DNA from: Gambelia wislizenii
Taxonomy: Eukaryota > Chordata > Lepidosauria > Squamata > Crotaphytidae
Direction of reading: 5' to 3'
DNA: 64,000 nucleotides
Assembly: GCA_030847615.1 (NCBI GenBank)
Contig: JAUMIR010000002.1
Location: 199,003,809-199,067,808 of the forward strand
The position numbers and the translations under genes are program-made. Shown in pieces: positions 33,980 to 42,304 of this stretch. Within the stretch, counting starts at the first letter, position 1. Every line of letters begins with the position of its first letter. The notes under the pieces were generated by a model. The model worked only from the letters and a program-made list of their open reading frames with translations, was not told the origin of the DNA and did no database searches.

Positions 33980-34566
33980 ACTGGCTCCAAAGAAGTATTG
34001 AGATCCCAAATTATTATATTTATCAAACATCTTTCCCATGTTATTGCATTGTCACTAGAAGGCTTTCTGGTGTTATTTTCCTGTTTCTGAAAACATGAGA
34101 AATCACACATCAGACTATAGTGTGCTTCTTTTGTTTTATTCCTTTATCTACCAGTGTGTGGCAGCAGATGCTAGGCATTCTGTACCCACCTGTATTTAAA
34201 TAAGAGGAAAAAGTTTCAAAGTAAATCTTTGCAAACACATATATCATGTTACCAGGGTTTTTTTTCACAGTTATCATCATTGCCACCATCATCATATTCT
34301 AATTATGTAAATGAGCTGAGTTCACTCATCTTGTCATAATTACCTGTGCCAAAATCTCAACTCCTTTGGGAAGTTTGAAGATGCAAGAAACCCTAAAGTA
34401 CATGGAATTAAAAGTGCATTTTAAAAGTATCCAAAACCCTTGAGAGGACTCTCCAAGAAAGCCTTCCTTTTCCCCACTTAATCTTTCAGGTGTCATCGCA
34501 GGCTCACCAGTGCCTCCTGAAATCATGAAGAAAATAATCAAGAACATGAATATGCGAGAGATAGTG
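8951..34566 (+). CDS. ACSF2: Acyl-CoA synthetase family member 2 (partial, nine exons)
   Basis: ACSF2 activates medium-chain fatty acids to acyl-CoA with ATP in mitochondria (AMP-forming, ANL superfamily). Joined exons: 8951-9146, 11494-11622, 15578-15631, 19385-19503, 26718-26880, 27336-27431, 28929-29077, 33107-33198 and 34490-34566, 1075 nt. All have AG acceptors and GT donors, and phases fit throughout. Landmarks in order: [62 protein letters not shown] (ATP-binding A3 loop, split by an intron), [21 protein letters not shown] and [11 protein letters not shown]. The transit-peptide exon and everything from the AYGTTENSP motif on are missing, so roughly the last 40 percent of the protein lies past the window. 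CHAD lies antisense in the following intron. No frame damage is seen. Confidence 0.95.
9315..9745. mobile_element. hAT MITE with 8-bp TSD TTTTAAAA
   Basis: Ends CAGTGGTTGTTAACC and GGTTAAGAACCACTG are inverted repeats. TTTTAAAA flanks both sides (9307-9314 and 9746-9753), an 8-bp duplication as expected for hAT. Inside are a (TAA)n/(CAA)n run and GC-rich text, no transposase. Confidence 0.9.
9414..9460. repeat. (TAA)n(CAA)n microsatellite
   Basis: Pure trinucleotide run inside the hAT MITE. Confidence 0.95.
9762..9984. mobile_element. Palindromic MITE, 3-bp TSD CAG
   Basis: Both ends read GGCCAAATCCACACTACACA inward, and CAG flanks at 9759-9761 and 9985-9987. The arms continue with aataatccagttt...aaactggatta. 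A 3-bp duplication fits Harbinger-type insertion. It lies only a few bases from the hAT MITE. Confidence 0.8.
11023..11226. mobile_element. hAT-like MITE
   Basis: The left end CAGCCTTTCTCAACCTTTTT and the reverse complement of the right end (CAGTGTTTCTCAACTAGGG) match, the known 'tctcaacc' type of hAT MITE. The flanking duplication has decayed; edges are approximate. Confidence 0.65.
11494..11622 (+). CDS. ACSF2: ACSF2 exon b
   Basis: Begins after cttgcaaacag and ends before gtaagt; 43 whole codons, phase 0 to 0. It encodes [20 protein letters not shown] and [13 protein letters not shown], the N-terminal adenylation subdomain. Confidence 0.95.
12051..12090 (-). mobile_element. Tiny CR1 tail inserted in BovB
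   Basis: Between the BovB words 'acccattt' and 'tgtctttttagcag' sits (catagaat)n followed by tgtagag, the CR1 3' tail. It is about 40 bp, one of the shortest CR1 copies one could recognise. Confidence 0.7.
12333..14477 (-). mobile_element. L1 LINE, 5'-truncated, with 89-bp target duplication
   Basis: The - strand frame 13912-13577 gives the L1 ORF2 C-terminus ([40 protein letters not shown]). The 3' UTR continues to a T run near 12349-12361 (poly(A) on the - strand). The 89-nt stretch 12244-12332 returns at 14478-14566 with about four differences, bracketing the element, so the target duplication is unusually long. Upstream ORF2 parts are degraded. Confidence 0.85.
12880..13330 (-). repeat. 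Polypurine/polypyrimidine tract in the L1 3' UTR
   Basis: The + strand is about 450 bases of nearly pure C/T (ccttt, tcctt, tttctcc runs), so the L1 sense strand is polypurine. Mammalian L1 3' UTRs also have a polypurine tract. The long open frame over this part (12759-13532 +) is a by-product of biased composition. Confidence 0.75.
15578..15631 (+). CDS. ACSF2: ACSF2 exon c
   Basis: A small 18-codon exon after catttccag and before gtaaga, phase 0 to 0, encoding [18 protein letters not shown]. Confidence 0.95.
15723..15833. mobile_element. Short MITE
   Basis: Ends agagcttggaaaacttac and the reverse complement of gtaacttctccaagcc pair with each other. Related text lies at 41693-41750 (agagcttggaaaagttactttt). 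Confidence 0.55.
16085..16356 (-). mobile_element. tRNA-derived SINE with (TTTA)n tail
   Basis: Read on the - strand it begins gcgccctggtagcgcagtgg (tRNA A-box-like), has a B box at 16289-16301 (caagttcgattcc), and ends in a taaataaataaa tail at the left. The body 'ggtataaatacctaaataaa' is a frequent reptile SINE 3' end. Confidence 0.75.
16376..17524. mobile_element. DNA transposon-like element with TGTTTACACG subterminal motifs
   Basis: The ends aaaggtgccagtt and the reverse complement of aacggcaccctt resemble each other. Near both ends the word TGTTTACA(C/T)G recurs: 16445, 16499, 16573 and 17323 forward, 17458 and 17507 reverse. Repeated subterminal words are typical of transposase-binding sites (hAT and others). 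No transposase frame was found. Target duplication unclear, so class is open. Confidence 0.45.
17690..17830. mobile_element. hAT-like MITE ('ggaacctttggcc' type)
   Basis: agggtgaggaacctttggcc at the left, acatctggagg and ggcccctctatttttggcc at the right. The same text type recurs near 37580, 38120, 54810, 58990 and 63875. Confidence 0.45.
18290..18528. mobile_element. Tigger-like MITE, left end decayed
   Basis: The right end 'gtggatatgggggtcctactgta' has the CAGTAGGACCCCCATATCCAC form on the reverse strand, followed by TA. The left end shows only 'ccatggataccgaaaaccatggat'. Same style as the copy at 1026-1255. Confidence 0.5.
18893..19125 (-). mobile_element. 5S rRNA-derived SINE with Sauria/BovB tail
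   Basis: The part at 19030-19122 is the reverse complement of the 5S rRNA gene (ggaggtctcccatccaagta, ccctgcttatcttccaagatc, agacaggaactggtgcc), including the internal promoter region. The left part (tgccttcaagttgcccattgacttatggc) is the 3' end shared by Sauria SINEs and BovB. This is a chimera of the kind reported as 5S-Sauria SINE in lizards. Confidence 0.85.
19385..19503 (+). CDS. ACSF2: ACSF2 exon d
   Basis: Begins after ctctctctag and ends before gtgagt; enters phase 0, leaves with two bases of a split Lys codon. It encodes [20 protein letters not shown] and [13 protein letters not shown]. Confidence 0.95.
19889..20211 (+). pseudogene. RPS17: Ribosomal protein S17 processed retropseudogene, 5'-truncated
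   Basis: The frame from 19888 to 20142 reads [19 protein letters not shown], then [20 protein letters not shown] and a KTPRGAI terminus, the C-terminal 84 residues of the small-subunit ribosomal protein S17 (usual length about 135). No introns, an AATAAA at 20169-20174, an A-rich end, and a 13-bp target duplication CTAATTTAAAAAG at 19876-19888 and 20212-20224 prove retrotransposition. The frame is still open with only conservative-looking changes, so it is young, but the first third and the start codon are missing and no promoter is seen. It lies within L1, the usual supplier of this machinery. Confidence 0.93.
20449..21528 (-). mobile_element. CR1 LINE, 3' portion, inserted in L1
   Basis: On the - strand: [25 protein letters not shown]-type join, [46 protein letters not shown] and a C-terminal [20 protein letters not shown] block. 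These are CR1 reverse transcriptase motifs (FADDTKLGG catalytic). The left end is the CR1 tail (gaatcatagaattgtagagttgg). Frames are broken at several places (20717, 21116, 21125), so it is inactive. Confidence 0.9.
22948..23130 (-). mobile_element. 183-bp hammerhead hairpin element (retrozyme-like) with 12-bp TSD
   Basis: ACAGATAAGATG flanks both sides (22936-22947 and 23131-23142), so these 183 bases moved as a unit. The block is a long hairpin: 22951-23008 pairs with about 23042-23099. The loop on the - strand carries the hammerhead core order (TTGAGGA, stem II TGCC/GGCG, GAAATGTC). Its two outer ends match those of the Penelope element at 1490-3453 (attttcc...ttttttccgggctgtgagg; ggaaaatctatggatg and cggctgtgaaagccttc). 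It has no coding capacity. It may be a solo terminal repeat or a retrozyme. Confidence 0.8.
23000..23055 (-). ncRNA. Hammerhead ribozyme motif, likely inactive
   Basis: - strand core TTGAGGA has T where the conserved C3 should be (23043). Stem II TGCC/GGCG is intact and GAAATGTC replaces GAAACGTC. The flanking AATAGTTTCTTT/AAAGAAACTATT pairs form a long stem I. The C3 change should strongly reduce cleavage. Confidence 0.6.
23433..24981. mobile_element. GC-rich mariner/Tigger-like element, TA TSD
   Basis: Left end CAGTCATCCCTTCC after TA (23431-23432); right end GGAAGGGATGACT before TA (24982-24983), giving a roughly 13-base inverted repeat. About 1.55 kb between, very rich in G, C and CpG, with (TCC)n and (GGA)n runs. 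Many overlapping open frames occur because stops are rare in such DNA; none looks like a transposase or other known protein. Confidence 0.7.
25140..26717. other. ACSF2 intron, no gene recognised
   Basis: Contains a short (TATGG)n run at about 25488-25508, a SINE-like scrap 'cttacagggttgttgtgaggt' (25433) and A/T-rich text near 25940-26060. No exon seen; ends with the acceptor tttgtttcag. Confidence 0.5.
26718..26880 (+). CDS. ACSF2: ACSF2 exon e
   Basis: Begins after cctttgtttcag and ends before gtgggt. Its first base finishes the Lys codon of exon d. It encodes [18 protein letters not shown] and ends with PINIQFTS, the first half of the ATP-binding loop. GTGGGT is a weaker donor than its neighbours. 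Confidence 0.95.
27336..27431 (+). CDS. ACSF2: ACSF2 exon f
   Basis: Begins after ttcctccag and ends before gtaagt; 32 codons, phase 0. Encodes [15 protein letters not shown], the AMP-binding signature of the ANL superfamily, then [15 protein letters not shown]. Confidence 0.96.
28131..28326. mobile_element. Tigger-like MITE, TA TSD
   Basis: TA then CAAGTCACCCTCTGTATGC at the left and GCAAGCTG then TA at the right (reverse complement CAGCTTGCCCACCATATC). Text inside (catggttaccatagag, ttcgtggtaag) resembles the other Tigger-like copies. Confidence 0.6.
28440..28875 (+). mobile_element. L2 LINE 3' fragment
   Basis: Broken + strand frames contain [25 protein letters not shown]-like, [12 protein letters not shown] and [11 protein letters not shown], the end of L2 ORF2. 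A 3' UTR-like tail follows. Inactive. Confidence 0.8.
28929..29077 (+). CDS. ACSF2: ACSF2 exon g
   Basis: Begins after cttggttgtag and ends before gtaaga; enters phase 0, leaves with two bases. Encodes [20 protein letters not shown] and [18 protein letters not shown]. Relative to the human protein the segment between exons f and g is about three residues shorter. Confidence 0.95.
29396..30764. mobile_element. Harbinger-like DNA transposon, TAT TSD
   Basis: Ends GGACTTTATCAGA and TCTGATAAAAGTCC are inverted; TAT flanks at 29393-29395 and 30765-30767. The ends resemble those of the element at 5080. Inside is a pair of direct repeats (about 29989-30060 and 30131-30205, spacing 142) rich in ggagggagagaaggaaagac and cacaca. 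No transposase was recognised. A relative lies inverted at about 53730-54166. Confidence 0.7.
29989..30205. repeat. Direct repeat, two units 142 bp apart
   Basis: tagcaaggagggagggag...tttttgtggct at 29989-30060 returns at 30131-30205 with few changes, each with a (CA)n stretch. Confidence 0.85.
30985..31370 (+). pseudogene. LINE ORF2 C-terminal fragment with CCHC-like finger
   Basis: The + strand frame 30961-31362 reads [20 protein letters not shown], then [20 protein letters not shown] and a finger [21 protein letters not shown]. From my knowledge such 'GAPKKRYKD ... W..L..R..WR ... C..C.R.C.SRIGL' ends belong to the C-terminus of LINE proteins of the RTE/I group. The finger has Y where a His is usual (FSYQRAC). 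It is a 3' end only and lacks RT. Clade assignment is uncertain. Confidence 0.6.
31926..31950. repeat. (CCCCAG)n short tandem repeat
   Basis: About four units. Confidence 0.85.
32085..32245 (-). mobile_element. tRNA-derived SINE
   Basis: On the - strand it reads gccatcgctcagcacttgc (A-box-like), gcatgcagaaggtcccagtt, then caatccctgacatctcaagg (B box at about 32197-32207), and further gagagctattgctgccagtt. This is a common reptile tRNA SINE; the 3' tail is decayed. Confidence 0.75.
33107..33198 (+). CDS. ACSF2: ACSF2 exon h
   Basis: Begins after ttgttttgaag and ends before gtgagt; the first base completes Lys and the last base starts a Gly codon. It encodes [20 protein letters not shown] and NLQG. 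The acceptor polypyrimidine tract is interrupted by G and A, but protein continuity supports it. Confidence 0.93.
33942..33976. repeat. (TG)n microsatellite
   Basis: Uninterrupted TG run of about 17 units. Confidence 0.95.
34490..34566 (+). CDS. ACSF2: ACSF2 exon i (last visible)
   Basis: Begins after taatctttcag and ends before gtgagt; phase 2 in, 0 out. Encodes [20 protein letters not shown] and REIV. The next block known for the family (AYGTTENSP) was not found up to 64000. Confidence 0.94.
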
Positions 34567-36407
34567 GTGAGTCTCTTTCCATCTTTGGGTTACACACTTT
34601 CTTTGGTGTATATAGAACAATTTCCTTATCCCTGTATGTGTATGTACACCCTCACACATACGCACAAACACACATGTTATAGCCTGATAATTTGGAGGTC
34701 TCATTTGCTTTTTAAATTCCCATTAAATTTGACAATTCACATGCCTGATATCGGATCTGAAGGTAGAGCTTAAGAACAGCTATACTCCTGGTTCACTGAG
34801 GGGAAGATAGGGGCAAACAGTGTGAAATGGGAATGGTTAGCAATGTTATATCTTAGTACTGGATTGACTTGAAGTCCAAGATTAATGTTGTTTGTGTTGC
34901 TAAGGCTAGTAACGATTGAAGGAATTTATTCAGTTTGGTTTCTCATCTGCACTTAAAAATTTGTCTGGACTAAAATTAAGATTGGAACATAAGTATACTT
35001 TTTTGTATTTTTTTAAATCTCTCCCAATAGTAGCAGGGGTTCTTTGAAAATCTAGTGTAGCAAGGTGGTCTGAGGGCTCCTTTAAAAAATGTCCTCTGAT
35101 CCTCTGCTTCTCTTTTTGCAAGTAACACTTACCCCTGAAGAAGAAATGAACATGGCTTCACGTGGGCTAACCTAAAAATGCTTTTGTATTGTCTTGGTCT
35201 TCTCCAGAAGAACAAGTAGACACTGTGAAGGTTGCATGGCATATTTTGTTCCCTACAATGCCAAGAGACTGAGAAATGGGTTATGTAGCAAGGACTGGGA
35301 AATGGTTGTCTAGGATCAACTGACTCCTAGAAGTTTTGAATTCTATCACATTTGTTAGCTTCATGAAATTTTCCCAGTACATGTCTTTTGAGAACGTTGG
35401 TACAATATATAGTTACATATTTTCACAGATCAAAATAGCTAATGAACAAAGCTTCCACATAAAAATGTATGTTGCTTCATGCTCTCGTTCAATGAATAAT
35501 GGGCAACTTTGAGAGTTAAACTGCATGTTGTGCAGCCTTTTCTGTTTATGCTAGAGTAAATGCACATGTCCCCAATATGGATCAGGACCAGCATGTATGT
35601 GCAGGGAGGATTAAACGTAACCCATCTGGTTTTTATCTAAAACAATTGCCCTTTCTCATGGGAGTTTAAAAATAGGAGAGAAAAACCTCCATTGCCACCA
35701 GCAGAACTTGTTGAGCAAACTCTTTATAGCACTCTGCATGAAGTCTGTTACACTGAAATACCACATTTGATGCTGGAGCTGTTCAGAACTGATACCATAT
35801 TATAGACCAATGTTCTTAAGATGTCTGATGTGGGGGGGGGCAACAATTCCTACCCCAGCCTTGTGCCAGGGACTGGTTTCATCTTTGTCCCCATTGGCTA
35901 CCATTTTTGTTTCTTTCCCAGAAACTCTTCAGGGACTGGGAGCTGATGACTTGTGGACCAGTTTGCTATAGACCACTCTCTCATACACACACATTCATCT
36001 TCTTCTAATAGAACTAGGAACACTAGTACTGGGGGTTCAGGGAGAGAATAATAGGAGATTATATGCTAGATTACCATGGATATTTTCTACCATTTTGTAG
36101 ATGGTACCTAGAAACATCTTTTGAGAAATCTGAACACAACTCTCAGCTCTATGCAATGCTGACATTAGACTACATATAATAGTCTAATATCAGCACATCC
36201 TTGGTTGCAACCCTGAGGCAATTCCTTGCCATAAAACAGAATAGGCAGGCTGTACTCTTATGTTATTTATTGATCCTGTTACATTGTGTGAGTATGCTGT
36301 TTTCTGCATGCCTGTTTTTATTAGAGAGAGGTCAGTTCTAAAAGTGTGGGTGGCAAAGCTGTGGACTGTTGTACCTCTGCTTGTGACCTGGGCACATTTT
36401 GTGCAAG
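34567..36407. other. ACSF2 intron, no gene recognised
   Basis: Ordinary A/T-rich intron sequence. Nothing beyond short decayed MITE-like scraps (for example around 35800-35960) was recognised. Confidence 0.5.
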
Positions 36408-36409
36408 TA

Positions 36410-36835
36410 CAGTTGCCTCTCCACATTCGCGAACTTAACATTTGCGGTTTTGAATATTTGTGGGTTTTGGGAGGGCCCCCGCCCTCCCAAAAGCAGCGAC
36501 ATGGGGCCTCTGGAGGTCCCGTTAAGGCTTTGGGTGGGAGGGGGGAGGGCCGGGGAGGCCTCCATGGGGCCTCCGGAGACGCTCCGGAGGCCCCATGAAG
36601 GCCCTGGGCGGGAGGGGGGAGGGCCTGGGAGGCATCCACGGGGCCTCGGGAGGGTCTCTGGAGGCCCCGTGAAGGCCTTGGGAGGGAGGGGGAGGTGGGG
36701 GAAAGCAACTATGGGGCCTCCAGAGGCCCTGTGGTCGATTTGGCGGGGGAGGGGGAGGGCAGTTGTTATTCGCGGAATTTTCACATTTGTGGGCGTCTGG
36801 GGAACCGAACCCCCGCGAATGTGAAGGGACAACTG
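36410..36835. mobile_element. Mariner/Tigger-like element with GC-rich minisatellite, TA TSD
   Basis: TA (36408-36409) then CAGTTGCCTCTCCACATTCG; at the right CGAATGTGAAGGGACAACTG then TA (36836-36837). The inverted repeat is about 25 bases. Inside, a unit of about 75 bases (ggggcctc..gag, gaaggcc..gggagg) occurs around three times. No transposase. Confidence 0.85.
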
Positions 36836-36839
36836 TAGA

Positions 36840-39754
36840 GTAATATAGTAAATGTTGCAGATGACTGTAGTAGATGATCCTGAGTGATGAGAAGAAAGGG
36901 ACACTCCCTCCCTGGGAGCTATGTGGGCTATAGTTGCACTAGACATGGTATGTTGCATGTCCCCCTGAAATAGAAAGGTGTTTTGAAGAGTTTGGGGGCT
37001 ACTCTGTAGGTTTAGACAAACAACCAGTATTCCACAGTATTCATTGAATCATTAGTGACAGATACACAGACCTTCATTTCTGACTTATGGAAAAAATACC
37101 GGTAATAGAAACACAGGGAGACCTGGTCACTTCATCTTTGCAGCAAGAGCTTTATACAGAAGTTGTACATAAGAAAATATACAATTTGTTTTCTACATAA
37201 GAATAAGAGGAATTTTAATTTTTTTTTTTTAAAAAATCCTCTTAGGAGTCATTTACACTCAGTAACAGAGGAATAAATATTATATATTTATATAACTCTT
37301 TAGGATTAAAAATGCAGTTAAATTGAAATTGTGGTACTGTAAAATCCATGATGATAAACCACAGTCATCTTGCTGCTAACTTTTTTGTGGTACATAGCCA
37401 AGTTTTTGTGGTACATAGATGGTGGAGGGGTCATTTTTCAAGATGTGAAGTAATAATCCTTATCTGCTTGCTTCCCATCCCTATTTTACATATTCCTTTC
37501 TAGAGCCAGGGTCTTCAAATTTCCTACATTAAAGGAACCCCTTCTCCATCCGTGTGTCTACTGAGAAACCCTTTATGCCAGGGGTGGGGAATCTTTGATC
37601 CCCCAGATATTGATGAGCTGCTGTTTCCATTGTCTCTCACATTGTCTCTATTGGCCAGGCTGCCTGGGGCTGATAAAAATTGGATATCAACTTTTGGAAG
37701 GTTACAGATTTCCCAGCCTTGGATATAATCAGATGGTGAAGCTTCTTCTACCCATTGGTGTCATCCTAGCATGTGTGTACAGAGGATTCTGGGGTATTGT
37801 CTAAGATACATTCTCCGTTCACAAGGGACATCAGCCAGACCTCTCAAGCTTTTTGTCCCACATGACTTGACAATGCAGCCTAAATATGCACTCAATTGCC
37901 TTTTGAATCTGCCCATTGTTGGGGATGACTGGTAATGGTGGACAAAGGCAAAGATATCTTAAAGGGTCTCTTTTTTTGTGATTACCAATCTTCTACCTAA
38001 GTAACCCTCACTCAGAGAGGGCTAAACTTCCATGAACTCCCCAGGTTCCAATCAATCCCAGGGTTTGAAAGTAGTGCCCAGGAGGTACAAGCTCAGTTTT
38101 AGACATCAAAGATGGGGAATGTGTGACCCAATATCCATCATGCCTTGCTATTGGCTATGTTAGCTAGGGCTAATGGGAGTTGCAGCCCAACAGCACCTAG
38201 AGGACCAAATGTTAATTCTGTTTTAGATTTCTATTTAGTCTAATCAGATAGGACAAGAAAACTTTCTGTTAACAACCCACCCGTGCTGCTTCAAAAGAGC
38301 ATACACTTACAATCACACTGCCTCAAGTAGATAAGTGGTGATTCAGGCACATCTCTGCCTAAGAATGGTCTCAGGAAAGACATGAGTCTGCAGGCATGTC
38401 TATACTTACAAAATACATACTTTAAGGATGAGCAACTGCTAGGGGCTGCATCACCACCCAGCCAATAATGCCTTACAGTCCTCTGGGAATGGGGTTGCTT
38501 TTGGCCATTTCACTGTTAGGGAGAGCCTTTTAAATCCACCCCCATATTTTTTCCAGTCCCAGACAGGATTTATTTCAAAATATGAGCCCTGTCTTGACCT
38601 TAAAAGGTAAGGAGACAACCAAGTTTTCCAAACATAGCATAATGGCCACCAGTAACCCTCATCCTCATGGCTTGTGTGTTCGTGTATGCTATTATTGGCC
38701 ATTTTGAGGGAGGAAATACTCAATTTTTTTAGGGAGGTGAGGGAATGTAGGGATTGTAGGCGGGCTAAGAAATGGCATTGGGATCTGCACTTCCCCATCT
38801 GTGTTTTCATCTTTTAACTGTGTGCCAAGATTACTGGGATGTACAGTATGGTGATCATGCTGAGAAAAGTCTCTGCTAGAGACCCCTAGTGTCCCTACCC
38901 CATCTAGTCCCTAAAGTTTCCTGGGCCAGGGGAATCCTTTAAACCAAATTACATCTAAAGCGTAGATACACCTATGAATTGCTTATTGGATGTTTCACAC
39001 AGTCCCTTCTTCACTCTTACGTCTTGGAATTTAGCCTGTTGTCCCCAGAAGTCTACCATCACTGTCTCATTACTTTCCTCCTGTTGACTGACAACCATCC
39101 CAGTTCCCTGACTGGGGATGTATAATCTTAGAAGGTGGACATATAACTTTGTGGTCAGCATAACAAGAGATCATAACATTTCTCACACTATAGGTTCTGC
39201 TCAGAATTCAGATGTTTGTGGTTGCAGACTGTGAGGTTCAACACAAATACACTTTCAGCTGAACAATCATGGATCCTTGGGACTGGGATTATAGGGAAAT
39301 ATTTTATGTTTTTGTGTCAGTTTTCAGCATGTAGGAAGGAAAATCCTGGTAACAAGTGGAAAATGAAATGGTATAAGGAGAGATGACTGTATTTTATCAG
39401 CAGGATCTAGTTTAGCTTGTCTTAGCAGTGTCATGCAAAAGTTTACATTTTAAAAAACCTTATCTTTTAAAATAATACATGTAATATCATGGGTGAGGTG
39501 AATGGAATGGTGGATTCAACCTGGCAATCCCCATTTGGCAGGATGTAGATGTGATTGGATATATGAAATGTTCCTTGATGTAAAGGATATGCTTGAGGAT
39601 AAAGGGCTTGGAAGGAGTCAGTAGTTTCCTGATTGGTTGAAGCGACCAGTCACCTGGACTGGCTTTCCCAAGTCCTGCATAAGAAAAAAAAATTAACATC
39701 AGTCTGAAAAATCTTCTGAGCGGTGAAATTGTAATAGTTAATAGCAGTAGTGAA
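36840..39754. other. ACSF2 intron, MITE scraps only
   Basis: 37580-37710 (caggggtggggaatctttg) and 38110-38210 (gggagttgcagcccaacagc) resemble the frequent hAT-type MITE. The rest shows no gene. Confidence 0.45.
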
Positions 39755-39935
39755 GAGCCAGCATGGTGTAGTGGTTTCAGTGTTGGACTAGGATTCTGGG
39801 AGACAAGGGTTCAAATCCCCACTTAGCCATAGAAACTCACTGGGTGACCTTGGGCAAGTCACACTCTGTCTCACAGGAAAGCAATGAGGTAATCCCTGGG
39901 ACAGGGTTAAGGGTTAGGACAAGAAGGCGCATAAG
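39755..39935 (+). mobile_element. Sauria-type tRNA SINE
   Basis: Starts gccagcatggtgtagtggtt (A-box region) with a B box GGGTTCAAATCCCC at 39807-39820, then the known body tgggtgaccttgggcaagtc. The 3' tail is shortened. Confidence 0.9.
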
Positions 39936-39967
39936 AACAATAATGACAAAAAAGTAGGAGTTTTAGT

Positions 39968-40198
39968 AGCTGTATACCTTCAAGTTGTTTCCAACTTATG
40001 GAAGCCCTAAGGTGAACCTATCACAGGGTTTTCCTAGCAAGATTTGTTCAGAGGGGGTTTGCCTTTGCTTTCCTCTGAGGCTGAGGGAGTGTGTCCTGCC
40101 CAAGGTCACCCAATGGGTTTCCATGGCTGAGTGGGGATTTCAACCCTGGTCTCCAGAGTTAGTCCAATGCCCAAGCCACTACACCATTCTAGCTCTCT
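39968..40198 (-). mobile_element. Sauria-type tRNA SINE, inverted relative to its neighbour
   Basis: The reverse complement has gagctagaatggtgtagtgg at the 5' end, a B-box region near 40133-40150, and the BovB-like 3' end (ccataagttggaaacaactt). It lies 30 bp from the + copy at 39755, forming an inverted SINE pair. Confidence 0.9.
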
Positions 40199-40199
40199 T

Positions 40200-42070
40200 A
40201 AAGTAGTAGTAGTAGTGATTAATAAAACTCAAAGTGCCTGTATAAGCATTTCAAAATGCTGCCTAAATGCATCACCACCACAACCATCATGGATTTATAC
40301 AAACTTTCCAAATGTTCAAAGTACACTATTTTTTTCCTTACATTAAACCTGCAGAGGGAGTATTTTTCTCTCCCATTGCAAATGAACAGGGTCAAGAGGT
40401 GAGGCTGAGACAGAGTGGCTTGCATAAATCCATGGAGCAAGGTCATGGCAGTTCATGGAGACTTTGTGATTCCTTTCAGCAGCTACACTACCGTACATCA
40501 GCTCCATGGGACTATGCATCAGGATGTGTGGAGGCCTGATCTTCACACTTCTGCAGTGCAATCCTATTTATTCTGATTCAAAAGTTAAATCTCACTTTGT
40601 TTAACTGGGTTTGTTCCCCGTTGCATGAATTTAGGATTGCTATGCTATTAACTATTTGATGAGTTTCTCTTTTTGATGTTCCCATGAAACTGTGGCAAGA
40701 GGCTAAAATGCAATTAGAAGTAAATGAACTAGAACAAGAATAATTGCATAATAATTACAATTACAGAATTCTATATCTCATCAGAGAATGTTGGATGATG
40801 ATGATGATGATGACTGACATAATTTGGAAGTCTGTCATTCACATTTTGGTGTTCTTCATAATGATATGGAAATAATGTTCCATGTCATAAGCTGTAGTTT
40901 AGTGGTTTTCTTGTAGAATTAAATCATTGTTTTATTAATAAACCCTGGAGGAGAGGGAACATGGAAAACAAGTGGGGGCAAAAGGAAAAACTACAGTACT
41001 ATTGAAAGAATGGAGATTGTGAAATGTTTGCTGTGTTTTTTTTAACTTCCCATAAATTGAAATTAATTTACTCCCAGTAAAGTTAGTAGTTCCATCTGCA
41101 TAGCACCTGAGATTGCCAGCAATCCAAGAGAAATAATGTTCTTCATAGAAACGACAGGGTTTTGCTGGTGCTTTTTCTGATCATTGTTGGGCTTACTATA
41201 AAATGAAATGAATTCCCAGACTACAGGGGTGGAGTTTAGTATGATTCCTTGCTACAGAGATGTAGCAAAGGCACAGAGATATCCCACAGAAACATTCTTT
41301 ATTATGACGTATCAAACAGGTTTTAAAAGGCATCTGAAGTGGCTTCTGACAACTTTAAGATACATTTAATCAGACAAGAGATTTCCCACAATCTCAGATA
41401 AAACTCTAATCAGCCAACTACACACTTTCTTATTATGATCATTCTTTCTTTTAATGAGCAGAAAAGGTATAATTAATAATTTTTTTCATAGCTGTATGCC
41501 TGACTAATGAACACCATGTCCCAGGACATAGGGTTCTTGTGGGTAATGAGACAAACATACGTATTTTGTAAGATACTAGATGTTTGACAGCTATACAAAA
41601 TGAAGTCTTCTCCATAGACCCAGAATAGCAACAGGCTGTGAACTCACTGTGCTAGCTTGCCTACTGATTACCTGCCAGTGACTCTAAGGCAGAGCTTGGA
41701 AAAGTTACTTTTTGGACTACAGGTCCCAAACCCCCCCACCATGCTTTCCATTCCTCCCAATAACAACTCTCTACTCAGTGTTGACACCAGAGTGCTGTGT
41801 ACTAATTAGTTGTCTGTTTCCAGCTTCTGAATAACATTTTCAGCATCCAAGGGCAGAACTGTAGTGTAAGCAGTAGAGTGCAACATTATGAGTGCATGTA
41901 GATGATACGGCTCCTGCCACACGGTGGATGGGTTTTAGTCTTTTTCAACATCATGGCTGAATGGTAACAGCTGTATAGTGGCACTGAAAGGATTATTTTG
42001 GGTTTAGTAAGCCCTCATAGTTTCACTCTCATTTCGCAGTTCAAGGTTAGGAATAGACCTAGATGTGGCT
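40200..42070. other. ACSF2 intron, no gene recognised
   Basis: Apart from a short MITE piece at 41693-41755 and a (GAT)n run near 40795-40812, nothing was recognised. Confidence 0.5.
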
Positions 42071-42304
42071 AGAACCAGTGTGGTGTAGTGGTTTGAGCAC
42101 TGGACTACAGGAGACCAGGGTTGGAATCTCTGCTCAGCCACAGAAACCCACTGAGTGAATTTAGACAAGTCACACTCTCTCAGCCTCAGAAGAAGACAAA
42201 GGCAACACCCTCTGAACAAATCTTGCCAAGAAACCCCTATGTTAGGGTCATGTTGGGGTCACCATAGGTCAGAAATGACTTGAAGACACACAGCAACACA
42301 ACTA
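42071..42304 (+). mobile_element. Sauria-type tRNA SINE, near full length
   Basis: agaaccagtgtggtgtagtgg at the 5' end, B box region gggttggaatctctgc (one change), then the body and the 3' end gacttgaagacacacagcaac. Probably complete. Confidence 0.9.

Noticed and set aside
36190..36958. Open frames of 172 and 206 residues on the - strand
   Set aside because: They translate the GC-rich minisatellite inside a TA-flanked element.
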